Positions 27,407 to 39,774 of a stretch of DNA of 64,000 nt are shown here, piece after piece. The notes beneath the pieces were generated by a model. It saw nothing but the letters and a program-made list of their open reading frames with translations. It did no database searches and was not told the origin of the DNA. Origin of the DNA: Epiperipatus broadwayi (lineage: Eukaryota; Onychophora; Udeonychophora; Euonychophora; Peripatidae); NCBI GenBank assembly GCA_028023455.1, contig JAQFVV010006342.1:1447001-1511000 (forward strand). The letters run 5' to 3'. Numbering within the stretch: the stretch's first letter is position 1; the number at the start of each line of letters is the position of its first letter. A program made the position numbers and the translations under genes.

Positions 27407-28281
27407 TTAGGTTAGGAGCGCCATTGGCTTTAGGCTACGTACATTATATGTGCCTTTTACTCCTTCTGATGATTCCAGTACAAATGCATTTTCCCCTTTT
27501 CTTTCCTTGATATGGAATGGCCCTTCATATATGTTGTAAAATTTTTTGAATTTATGTTTCTGCGGGTCGCTAACATGAGGTGTTCTAACAAGGACATGAT
27601 CACCTACATTGAAGTGAGTGGGCTTCTTTGGACCTCTAGCAATCCATTTTTAGCCATTCCCTGCATATTGTTCCTTGCTCTTTCTTGTAGTATCTTTCTA
27701 CTTATCTCTTCCTCCTGTATCGTTGGCAAGGGAGTCTTTATAAAATTTGGTTCATGCTTTCCATAATGTAGATGAGTTGGGGCAAATTTTGTGGATTCAT
27801 TTTGGGTGATATTAATATACCCAACCACTTTGCCTAAGTTTTTAACCCAATTCTTATGATGGCCCTCCAAGTAAACCCTTAACAATCTACCCAACTCCCT
27901 CATGACTCTTTCACAGGGGTTAGATTGTGGGTTATGAATAGAACTTAGGACATGTTTAATCCCTTGGTGCTGTAACCAGTTGTTCCACTCCTTGGAGAGA
28001 AAAGAGATAGCATGGCCTGTTAGAATAGTTCTTGGTTTTTCCACTAAGGTAAATTGTGAACTTTCTAAATTTCTAATTGCCCCTCATGCATTGGCTTTGT
28101 AGACAGGATATGCAGCAACAAACTTCGAGAAGATGTCATAAGTAACCAAGATATACCTAAATCTTATATATGCTGGCAATGGCCCATAAAAATCTATAGC
28201 CAATAGATCATTCAGTTGTTTGGGAATAATGGGTTGCAAGATCCTTGCATATGAGTGACTAGTATCTTGGATTTTAAACAA
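27407..28281 (-). pseudogene. Integrase core and C-terminal domain (broken)
   Basis: Continuation of pol after a frameshift near 28275. The core begins LLAIDFYGPLP with the first catalytic Asp, followed by YILVTYDIFSKFVAAYPV. An in-frame TGA at 28084-28086, in a GCA-TGA-GGG context, looks like a decayed CGA Arg codon. Next comes ILTGHAISF, where the family normally has Asp (TDH), so the second catalytic residue appears lost. HNPQSNPCERVMREL carries the catalytic Glu region. A frameshift near 27630 precedes the C-terminal domain (HFNVGDHVLVRTP, YEGPF), which has the GPY/F motif typical of Ty3/gypsy integrases. The frame ends with TAA at 27407-27409, just before the PPT. Confidence 0.85.
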
Positions 28282-29891
28282 ATTTCACAATACTTAAGAT
28301 GTTCTAGCATTGAGGCATACATACTGGGCCAGTAGAATAGTCTCCTAATGACATATTCCACTTTTCTAGGTCCATAATGCCCATACAAGCAGTGAACATA
28401 ATAGATTAGCCTTCCCCTTATACTTGTGGGGATGTATATCCTCCATGAGGTTTCCTGATGTTCAACTGTCTGGTAGTGCAATAAATCCTGTTTTATACAA
28501 TATCTGAGGATGGATTTATTGGTTATCATTCTGTTGACTGCATCACCTTTAATATTTTTAGAGAAATAGGTCAATATTGGCTGTAATTTAGGATCTTGGC
28601 TTTGTAACTGGGGTAATTGACTCAACTCCTTTTCCACAGAATCATCAACAACAAGGGTTATTGCTGCTATATATGCCTGATCTAGATTTACATGTTGTGG
28701 TTGGATTATCACAGGATTCCTACTGAGAATATCTGCAACCACATTTTTTTCTTTGCCTTTACAGTACTGAATTTGGTAGTTGAATTGTTGCAGGAATAGG
28801 CTCCAGCAGATAAGCCTTTCATTGTTCAAATAGCTCCTATTGAGGAACTCTAGGCTCCTGTGATCTGTTATTACAACAATGTGGGATCCCACCAGGTACT
28901 GCTTAAGCTTTTGAAAGACCCAAACCACTGCTAATGCTTCTTTTTCAGTGGTAATATAATGTAATTCAGGCCCTCTCAGAAGATGACTAAGAAAGCAAAG
29001 TACCTGTGGTCTGTGATCTTTATCTAATTGAAATAAAATCACCCCCAGCCCATATCCACTGCTATCAGTCTGTATATAAAAAGTCTCTTCAAAATTGGGA
29101 TATCCTAATATGATTTGTTCAAGGTATTTAGTTTTGATGAGATTCATCTCTGTGGAATGGTGTTCTGTCCATTTCCATCTAGTGTCCTTTCTAAGTAATT
29201 GGGATGGATAATTGGTGTCATATGCAAAATTTTTATAAAAGTGATGGTAAAAATTGCAGGCACCAAAGAAGGATCTTAGCTGCTTTTTATTTTCTGGCTG
29301 TGGAAAGTTCCAGATTGCACTTATTTTATCAGGGTTTGGTTTTATTCCATCCACTCCCACCAGATGTCCTAGAAATGGTATTTCTTGTACAGCAATAGTG
29401 CTCTTGGCTAGATTAATTTTTATATTTTTCTCCTTACATTCAGTTAAAAAGGTATTCAGATGTTGGAGATGTTCTGCTGCATTGCTTGAGGCAATGACTA
29501 TATCATCAACATATGTTGTGATGACATTTTTAACTTCTTCTGATAGTACTCTATCTAGGCATTGGATCAAGCCTGCGCTGCTATTTATAAGACCAAAGGG
29601 CATCCTTTCAAACACATATGAATGACCCTCATGTCTAAATGCAGTATACTTTTGATCCTCTGGGTGCAAGTAGATTTGCCAATAACTGGCAGTCAGATCA
29701 AAGATACTGGAAATAGTTTTACCTCTGAATCTGATTGGCAACTCTTGTATGGTGGGGGGGACATCCCTTTCTGGGATGGTTAATCGATTTAAAAACCTTG
29801 CATCTAAGCATACCCTGACAGTGCTATCCTTCTTTTGGACAATAACTAAAGGGTTGTTATATGCAGATGGACATTTTTTATGACATTCCAT
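28212..29891 (-). pseudogene. Pol: reverse transcriptase, RNase H, integrase zinc finger
   Basis: A continuous 559-codon frame. RT motifs: SIFDLTASYWQI with the first catalytic Asp (about residue 65), MPFGLINS, YVDDIVIAS (residues 127-134, the catalytic YVDD) and FLGHLV. RNase H: TDSSGYGLGV (about residue 280), TEKEALAVVW and TDHRSLEFL with the acidic residues present. The integrase N-terminal HHCC finger follows (HCLYGHYG, then YCEICLKSK). The frame starts inside RT because a frameshift in an A-run near 29885 separates it from the upstream segment, and it exits pol at another frameshift near 28275. By motif, RT and RNase H look catalytically intact although the full polyprotein cannot be made. 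Confidence 0.93.
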
Positions 29892-30692
29892 TCCACCATT
29901 TTTTTAACTTGGGCATTGACTTCAGCCCTGTATTGGTAGGGGATGGGGTATATTTTACATTGATATGGTTCTGAATTTGTTAATCGAATCCGATGCACAT
30001 ACCTCTTAATAATACCAGGCTTTCTGGAAAACACTTCCATGAATTTACAAAGAAGGTGAAACATTTTCCCTCCTAAATCAGGGTCTATACTCTCAATTCC
30101 TTTTAATTTATGTCTCACATCCTGCTGAGTGGAGGCCTCTTGGATTGTAGCAATGCTGGCTTGATAAAATGGTACTACTCCTTCCAGGACTTCATCTCCA
30201 CTCTGACATCTTATGTGTTTGTTATAAAAATCGATCACACTCCCATGCCTATTTAAAAAATCGGATCCTAATATAACCTCATATATAAGGCCTTGCATGA
30301 TCAAGAAGGCATGTTCATATGAGTGAGATCCTATTTGTAGGGTAAGCCATACTTGCTGGGTAAATAGCTTGGCCTTTTTGCCATTAGCTAATATAATAGC
30401 AGTTCACTTCATAGGGAATTTGGGAATTTCCTCATCCTCCCTAAGTATTTTATGATACAGTGCCCCAGAGATTATTGAAACCTGGCTCCCTGTGTCCACC
30501 ATTGCCTTGGTTTCTATTCCTAAAATGACCAGTTTGATCTCTGGACAGCCACCTAAAGTATAACAAGCTGGCAAATGTTCACTGTCCAGATCATCACCTG
30601 TGTCCCAACCTAAATTAATTGTTAAAATATTGTCCTTGTTCCCCAAGTTAGCAATGGGCTCCTGCAGTAGGGAACATTCTGTCGAGGCCCAT
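29846..30692 (-). pseudogene. Pol N-terminus: aspartic protease and start of RT
   Basis: One reading frame broken by an in-frame TGA at 30404-30406. Upstream lies the retropepsin core ETKAMVDTGSQVSIISG, with the catalytic D-T-G. Downstream is VILGSDFLNRHG, the conserved second protease motif, then the RT fingers segment (HRIRL, YPIPYQYRAEV, MVEWNVI). The frame is -1 relative to gag and is already open before the gag stop at 30694, suggesting a -1 gag-pol frameshift. The region ends at a frameshift near 29885. Confidence 0.85.
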
Positions 30693-30693
30693 T

Positions 30694-32490
30694 TTAGTTT
30701 GTTGGACTAGCCTTTGACATTATCTTTATGGACTTTTGAAGCATCTTATGTGGAACTTTATTACTAATTCCCAAGCAACTGGCTACTGGACTCCTATTTC
30801 TATTAATTATGTGTCTACTTTGCATTTGCTGATTAGAATTATATCCAGGCCTAACTATGTGCAGTTTACTGGGTTTTGTTGGAAAGGGTCAGCCTAACTG
30901 GTTGTTTCCAACTCTCATACTGGAGACTTTATAATTACAGTTCTCCTTCCTCCTAGGATAACCTTCAGCCATACTTTCTGTAGCCCCCAATGCATCTAAC
31001 ATGTCTGCCACTCTCTCTAGGGAGTATACATCAGCAGCTATTAGGGCCTGCTCTACCTGTTTGGGGAAGTTCCTTCTGGTTATCCTAATGATTTGGGGCT
31101 CAGATAAGGGACATGCTGTAAGAATTTTTAAAGTAGCAGCCTAACTGTGGAAGAACTGAGTATAAGTTCCTTCTCTAGGGGTATATTTTTGCTGGCTAAT
31201 TTTGTACTTCAGACTATCCTGTTTTTCTTCACTCCAGAATGTCTGAAGTAGCATACTCTTAAAGTCCCCATATGTTTCAGGTCTATAAAAAAGTGCATGC
31301 CACCAACTTTTTGCTGAGGCATGAAGGTGGTTGCTCGCGACTGCTAATTTTTTTTGGTCATTTAGTCGACTCAAAGAAAACAGTTCATCGAGACCATTCA
31401 AATATTCTATGGGATTTTCCTCATATTCACCCCTAAAAACTTTCACTTGAATATATTTAGCTATACGGCTACTTCCCTCCTTTATTAAACTATCTTCCTC
31501 TTCCTCTGTCCTTCTGGGACCCTTCTCTACTATCTGCCCACTCTCTATTCCTATAGCATTATTTTCATACATCTCTCACCCTAAGCTATGTGGTATTCTA
31601 CATGACCCACCACATGAGGTTGCCTTCACTTGCATTTCTTTTATTTCAGTCAGTTTGTCTTCCATCATTATTAATAATTGATGGTTTAGGTCTTTTTCCT
31701 GACAATGCAGGTATTCTTTCACTTCCTCCACTACCATTCTCTGCTGATTTTCCAGTTTTTTATTAAAGTCAAACTGATCCTTCTGGCTATTGACTTCTAA
31801 TTCTATTACACTTTGTTTTAAACTTTCTATCTCTTCCCTTGTTGTCTCTTCCATTTTCTCACCTATACTCTGTACCTCTTTCTGTATTTTCTTTAGCTCA
31901 TGATCTGATTTACCCTGCTTTTTTCTCAGATCTTTATATTCTACTTTTAACTGTTTTTGTACAGCAGCTACCTCTAATTTTAAAGTATTAATCTGACTGC
32001 CAACACTTTTTTTGAAATTATTCTGACCTATTTTAAGGCTTTCATTTTTGTTGACCATTTTCCTATATCCATCTTGTACAGCTACTAACTCTTCCTTTAC
32101 AACACTAAGACTTTTCTCCCAACTTTCTTGACTTATTGTCAATTTATCGGCAAATTTCTTATATCTTATGTCGCATCTGTCATCGAACTCTTGCCATTTG
32201 TTTTTCAATTCTATTTCAATATTCTCTATTTTTTGAGAATGTTGAATTATTTCTAGTTTTATTTCTTGAGATTGCTGATCCAGTTTTTGATTTATTTGGC
32301 TCATCTCTTGTGTCTGATGACTCATTGCTTGAGCCTGTTGATCATATTTCTGATTTATCTCTTGTTTCATTTCCTTCATCTCTTGTTTCATTTCCTTAAA
32401 TTGTGCCATCATAATTTGTAACCATTCTGGTTGGCTTTTCTTTTCTACCTCCTCTTTTCCTTCCACGACAAATTCTTTGTCTTGTTCCAT
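30694..32490 (-). pseudogene. Gag with long N-terminal coiled coil (broken)
   Basis: A single frame of about 598 codons from ATG at 32490 to TAA at 30694-30696, interrupted by TGA at 31576-31578, TAG at 31141-31143 and TGA at 30889-30891. The first roughly 300 residues are a Lys/Glu/Gln-rich coiled coil (for example EMKQEINQKYDQQ and ELKKIQKEVQSIGEKM). After the first stop, the capsid-like retrotransposon gag region contains PIEYLNGLDELF, SAKSWWHALF and YTQFF. A basic tail follows (NRNRSP), but I see no CCHC zinc knuckle. The first stop (GGG-TGA-GAG) looks like a decayed CGA. The coiled coil may drive Gag multimerisation, which is inference. Confidence 0.8.
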
Positions 32491-33979
32491 ATCAATATTT
32501 TTATATACTTATTTATAAACTTATAAAATATTTATATTACTGATTTCTGTTCTGCTTTATTCTGTTCTGCTCCCTGATTTCCTATACATCCAGAGTTAAA
32601 CACCTTTATCTATCCACCCATATACTTTAAAATTTCCAACCACTCTTTCTCAGCCATAATTCTCCCCATCCATCTATCTATATCTTAAGTGCCTTTAATT
32701 AACTTAACCTCCATCATCACTCATTTTTTTACTTATATCTGATTGATAAAGTATGAGGTCATAGCCCCTATTTAAAATATTTATTTAAGAATAAGCTATC
32801 TCTGTATTAGTGTGCTCTTTTTTATGCCATCATCTATCCAGTTTTTAATGCTTTCATAAAACTTAACTCTCTCTCTATGCCCTATTTTAATACACTAGGC
32901 CAAAAAAAAATTACTTATATAACATATGTGCCTATATTTATAATAGAGTTCACATCTCAAGTTATTTATATACTCATCTACCCTTCCAGAGATCTGACAG
33001 ATACTGACAGCCAAAAGAATGATTAGCAATTCACAATCATGAGATAGATAAAAGAATTCAATCACTGCACTTAAAGCATACAATGTTCCATGAACACTCA
33101 GATGATCACCCCAATTCAGTCACTCTTAGCTACTACAACCCATAATAGTTTATTGCAAACACTGTTGCATTGCCCTGCTTACTTCCAAGTCTTAGGGGCT
33201 TTAATTCATCAAATACTGCCTTGCTTTTCTTTAAAGTCTTAGAGGCAACTATTATATATATCAGTAAAAAAATACTGCCTTGCTCTCTCTGGAGTCTTAG
33301 AGGCGAAATATTATGTATCAGAAAAAACTATGCCTTGCTCTCTCTGGAGTCTTAGAGGCGAAATCATGGCAGGCCTACTGTTAACTGCTTCATGATAAAT
33401 AATAACTGATATTATAATCTGGGTTGGAGCAGTGAATGAGATAAATCAATCACCAGTGGCATGAATACATCACATTCTCAAGGCAATGACAAAAATTCTC
33501 CATCCATCATCAAAATTGCAAAACAACCAACCAAACTCCAACAATCAAATATCCAATCCAACCTCCAAAATCATAGATTTTCTATAACACAAACTTTTCA
33601 AATATGAACAAAATTATTATTCTACAATTCAAGGCTATTAATATTTCTATGCTTATCTAGCAGCAATGCTATATTTCACTGATAAGCAAAATATTTAAAA
33701 AACAGTGCTATTAACTTTAACACTTATTATAAGTTGTGATATCTTTATATTTTAAAATTGAAACTAAGCTGTTTAATGGCTGTATTTATTTATCATCATC
33801 AAAAAAAATGCAATAATAGTAATCATCATCATCTAAACATAAGGCCAAAATATTTGTATATAATAATAATAATAATAAAAAAAACACAATTTTTTTTAAA
33901 ACATACATCTGTCATCATTATATACTACACATCTCTCAGGTATGTGGTGTATTTCAAGCCCTTATTTGGCTTATTTCGA
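32491..33979 (-). other. 5' leader of the LTR element
   Basis: About 1.5 kb between the PBS and gag without coding frames. It contains a short tandem array (33166-33366) and many upstream ATGs. Its length is unusual for a simple leader, and packaging or internal-entry functions could lie here, but none is visible. Confidence 0.6.
33166..33366. repeat. Four-unit tandem repeat in the leader
   Basis: Units of about 50-60 bp each carry TGCCTTGCT or a variant, then GGAGTCTTAGAGGC. Units start near 33166, 33211, 33271 and 33327; the last two are nearly identical, the first two are diverged. Confidence 0.8.
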
Positions 33980-33997
33980 GCCCCATGTTGGGCACCA
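33980..33997 (-). promoter_or_regulatory. Primer-binding site, tRNA-Lys type
   Basis: On the element strand TGGTGCCCAACATGGGGC lies 2 nt after the 5' LTR end. It matches the tRNA-Lys(1,2)-type site TGGCGCCCAACGTGGGGC (as I recall it) at 16 of 18 positions. Both differences are CG changed to TG or CA, as expected from methyl-CpG deamination. Confidence 0.8.
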
Positions 33998-33999
33998 TT

Positions 34000-36900
34000 T
34001 GTAAACGGCAAAAAATAAAAGGAATTATTAATTATTATAATATGTTTATAATCTGAGCCATTAGTATGAATAAATAAAGATGAACTGACAAAAAGGTTGA
34101 TAAAAGAAGGTTGATAAAAGGCTGTTACTTTATAACTGATTACAATCTATATATTGATGAGTGATAAAATGATAGTTGCTATAATTCAATAACTAAACAC
34201 TAAACAGGATATATGATATGCTCTAGCGGTTCATCATTTGTAACCAGTAAAATTAAATGAGAAATGAATTTACTGTGGTAGCTAAAATACAATTTATAAT
34301 TAAATAAGGATGACGCTAACATATAAATAAGAACATATGCATATCATGCTCTATTTGGGTGTCTATTTATAATTAATTAAATATAACATTATAGCCTGAT
34401 TGCAACTATTCTAAACATTAATTCTGTCACGCTAATAATGAAATAAATAAATTATCTCATTTTTCCACATAAAATAACCAAATGAAAATTAAAACTGTCA
34501 TCATTAAAAATTTAAAATATTTAGATATTGGGGAAGTCATTTGAACAATAAAACATACTAGCCATTGTCATCAAATAAAATAATATTAAATATAGCAACT
34601 GAATAAAATTACCCACTGTGAGATCCCTGGAGTGCCTTATGCTTAACTCCAATACTAGGTTCTTTTAACCAAGAATCCTTCTCATTCCTCTTTCCATGTA
34701 TATACGACCATTCATGGTCACACGCACACACTGGTGCTATTTATAACAACTTATAAAATTATCATATAAACTTAATATCATTAAGTTGGAAAGGGTAATT
34801 CTTTATTCAGTTTAGCTAAGTACATGTGTTTTCCCATGAGCACCACTAGATTGTTTTAAATCTAGATAAATATCTGTTTAGAGTGTACTGAGTTCAAACT
34901 CATTCGGTACATTTTTACTACACATGACTTGGATGACTAATGAACAAAAAAAATGACATTCTTATATTTTATCTATGTCAATAAAATTACAAGATCCCTA
35001 TATCACCAAAATTTATATAGATCAAAGACTCTTATAGATATTACTAGCTCATTTTATGTATATTGATGAACAGATGCAAAAAAATACTCTTATTAATGGC
35101 TTCCAAATCAACATAGTGAAGACCATTACTTAAGTGGATGGCCATGAAACTAGTTACTTAACTTAATTATTTATCATAATATAAAGATGATAATGATGAT
35201 AATGATGATGATAATAATAGTGATGATGATGATACCAGCCATAGCTTTATAATGAACTCACAACAATAAATTTATCTTTATAAACTCATAAGCACTTTTT
35301 AAAATCATCCTTTGTCAAAATGGGATTTAAATATTACATTCACTAGCATTTATATAAGTTTATGGTTATTTACTAAAATACTTTTATAGTTAAAACTAGG
35401 ATTCAATAATACTAGTGATGATGACTGATCATCACGAATCTCTATACATGATATTCAACTTTCTATAAATCCTTATTTACTAAATATATTAATTATGTTA
35501 AACATTAGATTTAATGATTATAATTTATTTAATCAATGATGGTGATCATAACTCATGTACAGTACCATGTTTAAACGGTGTTTTAATCAATAATATGATA
35601 TCCATCTTTGATGAGGATGATCAAAACTCATGGAGCACAACATAATTTTAGCTTTCTATTATTGAACTATAATTATTAAAATTTGAGTTATTATCAAGCT
35701 TAATCCTTAAATACTTAAATGTAAATCAACATTCTAGCTTACTTAACATTTTGTGAGCGCTTAATATTTGCTAGTGCTGATGATTCTTAATATCTGCGAG
35801 CGATGATGATGATGATGATCATTTAAAACAATAGAATTAAGACAAGAAAAATACAACAATATTTTTAATAAGAACTCGGAAACCAATTAAGATATATAAT
35901 TATATTTTATTAATACTATTCTTCTTTCCTTCTTTAAAATCAAATTTACTAATTAGATAAATGGCTTTTTATTACATTAATTCAAGAACAAAATTTTATA
36001 TACAAGTTTGTCATTTTTGGATATTTTAAAATAAGCTGGCTTAAAATGACATTTAAAAAAAATATTTCACTGAATGCTTACTTAAGACTTTCCTAACTTA
36101 TTATATCATAAAAATAAATTTCATATGTAACTCGTGTTTTATTTCACTTCCATTCATATGTAAGCCTTGCTTTTAAATTTACCATATTTAAACTAATCAT
36201 GCATAGCCTATTCTTTTGACGTGTTTGTATAAGCAGTTACACATGCACACACACCCTGTGATATGTCAACATATATTTCTAAAATGTGTTCCTTTATATT
36301 AGAGATTAATACACAAATTACATATATAAAAAATATTCTTGCAACTTTGAGCAAGAGAAAATAAAATACATTATATCAACTTTAATATGCAACAAGATAA
36401 ATAAAATAAAAAAAACATTATAAATGCATATATTTATAGGTTGCTCATTATCATAACAACTGAAGAACAATAAAAAAAACATTTCAATATTACAATATAT
36501 AATATAAAAAATAATAATAAAAAATAATGAAAATTTAAGTTTAAAGATTTAAACTGTGTTTGTGTTATGTTATGTGATATTGAGAATAACTATCGATAAA
36601 CAAGCCTTTAATGTTTCTGTATCAAAGAAAAAAAATGCCTTGACCAATAAATTAAGGTTTACTTTTAATAAGTAAGAATAAAAGATCTGTTAATGAAAGT
36701 TCATAGTTACCCGATTATTTTCACTTCTTATAAATGTCTCAAGTTTGAATTTTCAGACTGCTTGTCTCATGTATAGCTTCAATAAGTTGATTTGCTCCAT
36801 TTAAAAAAAAAAAAGTTCTTGCTGATACTTTTAAGATAAACATGAATTAATTGACTTGCTTATTTCACAATTTTAAAATTATTTATTGTTGATACTTTTG

Positions 36901-38157
36901 ATAATGCTGAATTCGTTGACTGGCTTGCTTCTATTTTTTTTCAAAAAAAAAAAAATCATTGTAGACACTTTTGATGACTGAGGAAAACTTTAACAAAAAT
37001 TTGATTCATAGCTTCAAACCTGGCTATATATATGGCTTTTATTCATCTTTCCTTTCCTCTTGGCTCTTGTCAAAGATGATTATTAGATGATTTTTGTGGC
37101 TGGGTTTAAAATCTGTCCATTCTTTTGGTTACTATGGACTGGTATATGAGTCCATGGATAGATCAGTGATTTAATCCATTCTGTAATATTCCAGGAAACA
37201 GAAGAAGTGGCTTTAGCAATGCAAATTCATTGTATTATACACAGCAAAATATATTAATATCATTTTACAGAACTGTCAATAACTTCTTCCAAGAAATTCA
37301 ATTTTTTCCTTTCTCTTTCTTAATATTGCTGGGAATTACTTATATATATATGCACATCTTCATCTACACTGACTTTAAAAACAAGAGTCTTTTTTTTCCC
37401 TCAATTTTTAAAGAGTGAAAAAAAAAATCAATCACTCACTCTCTTTTTCATAACACTAAAAAAAACTGATAGCTACATCTCTTCTTTTAATAATATTGAA
37501 AAAAAAAACTGATCTTATAATATTAATGATTACTTCTTTAAAACTACATATTGTTAGTACTTCTAAAAAAATTGAACTGCCCCTTCAATATTGTTTCACT
37601 TGGTTTTTATTTCAAATTTCTGATCAAAGAAAAGGACCACCTGCAAATCTTTATCTTGAGACAAAGATCAAAGTTTCACAAGTTTGACGGTCTGTCACAA
37701 TTAATAAAAGACTAATAAGAAGATTAATAATTGTTTATTCCATCAAAGCACCCCCTTTCTAAAAATAATCTTAGATACAGATAACACAAACAATAAAGCT
37801 GGCAATCTATAGTCACCAGAAATAAGTGTAAAAATGTTTTATGTTTAAACATTCATACTCACACATGTACATTTTCATATCCTAATCTACTAATCTTGAT
37901 CGCTTTATTTTACACTTTCTTTCTGAGCTGCTTTATTTAATAAGAATATATAGGCTAAATAATTTAACACATTATTTAATAAAATATAATAAATCCATAT
38001 ATTAAATATTGCTTCTCATTACAATATTTTTACAACTGCTTATCTATTACCTATTTATAAATCATATAATAACAAATACACACATAAATCTATATATATA
38101 AAAGAAATTTTTTTTTAATTAAATAATATATGTGTTTGAGATGAGGACATATATCCA
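34000..38157 (-). repeat. 5' LTR (right copy), 4158 bp
   Basis: Begins TGTAAACGGC and ends ATATATCCA on the plus strand. It matches 23134-27359 throughout with scattered substitutions and small indels, for example one copy instead of two of a repeat near 37450. Above 4 kb is far longer than most Ty3/gypsy LTRs. Confidence 0.92.
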
Positions 38158-39078
38158 CAATATATATCAATAAAAGAAAATTTTTTAGAATATATTTTAT
38201 TACATTTATAAATAAAATATCACTACTATATGTAACCATATATTATATTCATCAACATATATTTTAACCCTTGGTCTATATATATATATTTCAATCTGTT
38301 TCTCTTTTTAAAGATTCATATTTGGCTTACCAATGCATTTATGTTTATAGAGGTAGCTGATATAAATTTGTAATAAGGTTTGATATCATCATCATACTCA
38401 TCATATTTTTATACTAGAATTTATATTATTATCAAATAATTCATTACCTTAACTTATTTTAATTTAAATTGTTTTTATTTTCTATAATATTTAAAATTTT
38501 TAAAAATCTTTAAATGTATAATATTTTTATTATTTTTCTCCTTTCAGATTATAAAATAAAGATTTTTTTGAATAAAAAACTATTTAAAACCTTTTTATAT
38601 TTGGGACTTTTTAATTAATAAAGTTTATTTTAATAAAAATTCAATAATATTTTTTCATTGTTTATGCCTATTTTACAATTATTGTTACCAAAAAATATAC
38701 ATTTAACATATACCTATATTACTAATTAACTTTGTTCCAGAATCATTATTCAATTTGTGTGTATTTTCTTTATGTAAGAAATTCTTTATCTAATTTTCTG
38801 ATTTATTTTTAATAAAAGGTATCATTTTCATTAGATATATGTACTTTTTTTATATGTAAATTAATAATATTTTTTTTTATATATTGGTTAAATCTTATTA
38901 TAATAGAATTCTTGTTTTCTTATATATATATCATATTCTATTTCATTCATTCCATTTAAATCTTGTCATTTTTATTTCCATTTAAATATTTATTATTCAA
39001 CATATTTACCATGATATTTCTTTTTTTTATTAATTATTTGCATGTTTAATTAATTATGATATTTTTTCTACTTATAAT
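38158..39078. other. AT-rich non-coding DNA
   Basis: Nothing recognised. Confidence 0.4.
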
Positions 39079-39774
39079 CAGTGGTAGCTCATGAAATTTT
39101 TAAGCAGAGGTGCTTTATTACGCAATTGCCACCCCAAAGTGAGCAAACCAAAAAACAGAGTGCTTCTAATTTCACCCCCCCCCCCCCCAGTATATTCTTC
39201 TCTACCCCCCCCCCCCCCCCTCCCAATCTTAACTTTCCTCCCCCCCCCCCCACCAAATACCCCCCCCCCCAATAGAGTACTTCTAATTTCACAACCACCC
39301 TGCCCATTTTATTTTTTGATACCAATCATTGTTAAAAGAACTAATGTAAATTTTTGTGTTTACTCAAGCTGTTTGTCCAATAATATAAATTTATTCACTC
39401 TGAAAAAAAAAAACCCAGAATAAATAAACATATCACTCTCAAATAGCTATTGATGCTGCCACAGTGAACAGCTCCAATGGAAATAGTTATGTGCACAGAT
39501 AAGAGCAAACAAATATCATCAGAACTTGTTGAAATTCACTGAATATGGTGTTTCTGACATTGCTATAATTAGTAGCATCTTAAATAGAATCTCAAACATG
39601 GGTTAAAATAATTCTTTTTAATAATGATTTAATTAGTTGTATTACATAATAATTATGCAAAATACTGAATGATTGTTATATTATTAATATTTTCAAACAC
39701 AGATTTAATAATTAGTTTTCATATTTTTTCTGGAGTGCTCCAGTGTTGCAGTGCTTATGGTTCCACTGCCACTG
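39079..39774. mobile_element. hAT-like MITE, copy 1, with poly-C tracts
   Basis: Left end CAGTGGTAGCTCATGAAATT; the right end ..CCACTGCCACTG is its imperfect inverse. The body is shared with copy 2 at 41057-43958 (for example TTATTCACTCTGAAAAAA and TGCTGAAATTCACTGAAT-like blocks). No transposase frame. Flanking octamers do not match here, so the right end may be rearranged. Open frames over 39081-39423 are only the translation of poly-C. Confidence 0.6.
39174..39271. repeat. Four poly-C runs
   Basis: Four C runs of about 10-18 bases within 100 bp. The minus strand is therefore G-run rich and could form G-quadruplexes, with i-motifs on the plus strand. Copy 2 has lost this segment to a LINE insertion. 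Confidence 0.85.

Larger units (their letters stand above)
23134..38157 (-). mobile_element. Ty3/gypsy LTR retrotransposon with very long LTRs
   Basis: Two direct repeats of about 4.2 kb bracket a 6.6-kb internal region that encodes, on the minus strand, gag, protease, RT, RNase H and integrase in the order diagnostic of Ty3/gypsy (Metaviridae). A tRNA-Lys-type PBS abuts the 5' LTR (right-hand copy), and a purine-rich tract abuts the 3' LTR. Several in-frame stops and frameshifts show that the copy is dead, although the LTRs look only a few per cent different by eye. Target duplication is uncertain: both flanks are ATATAT-type sequence and the 5' LTR edge is ambiguous by 2-3 nt. No env-like frame was found. 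Confidence 0.93.

Noticed and set aside
28212-29891. Host gene encoding an RT/RNase H protein
   Set aside because: It lies between LTRs with PBS and PPT and has frameshifted gag and integrase neighbours; it is retrotransposon pol.
38158-38166. A clean 5-bp target duplication for the LTR element
   Set aside because: The flanks are both ATATAT-like, but the exact LTR edge differs by 2-3 nt between copies, so no duplication can be asserted.
39078-39423. Proline-rich or glycine-rich proteins in several frames
   Set aside because: They are translations of poly-C/poly-G runs in a MITE.
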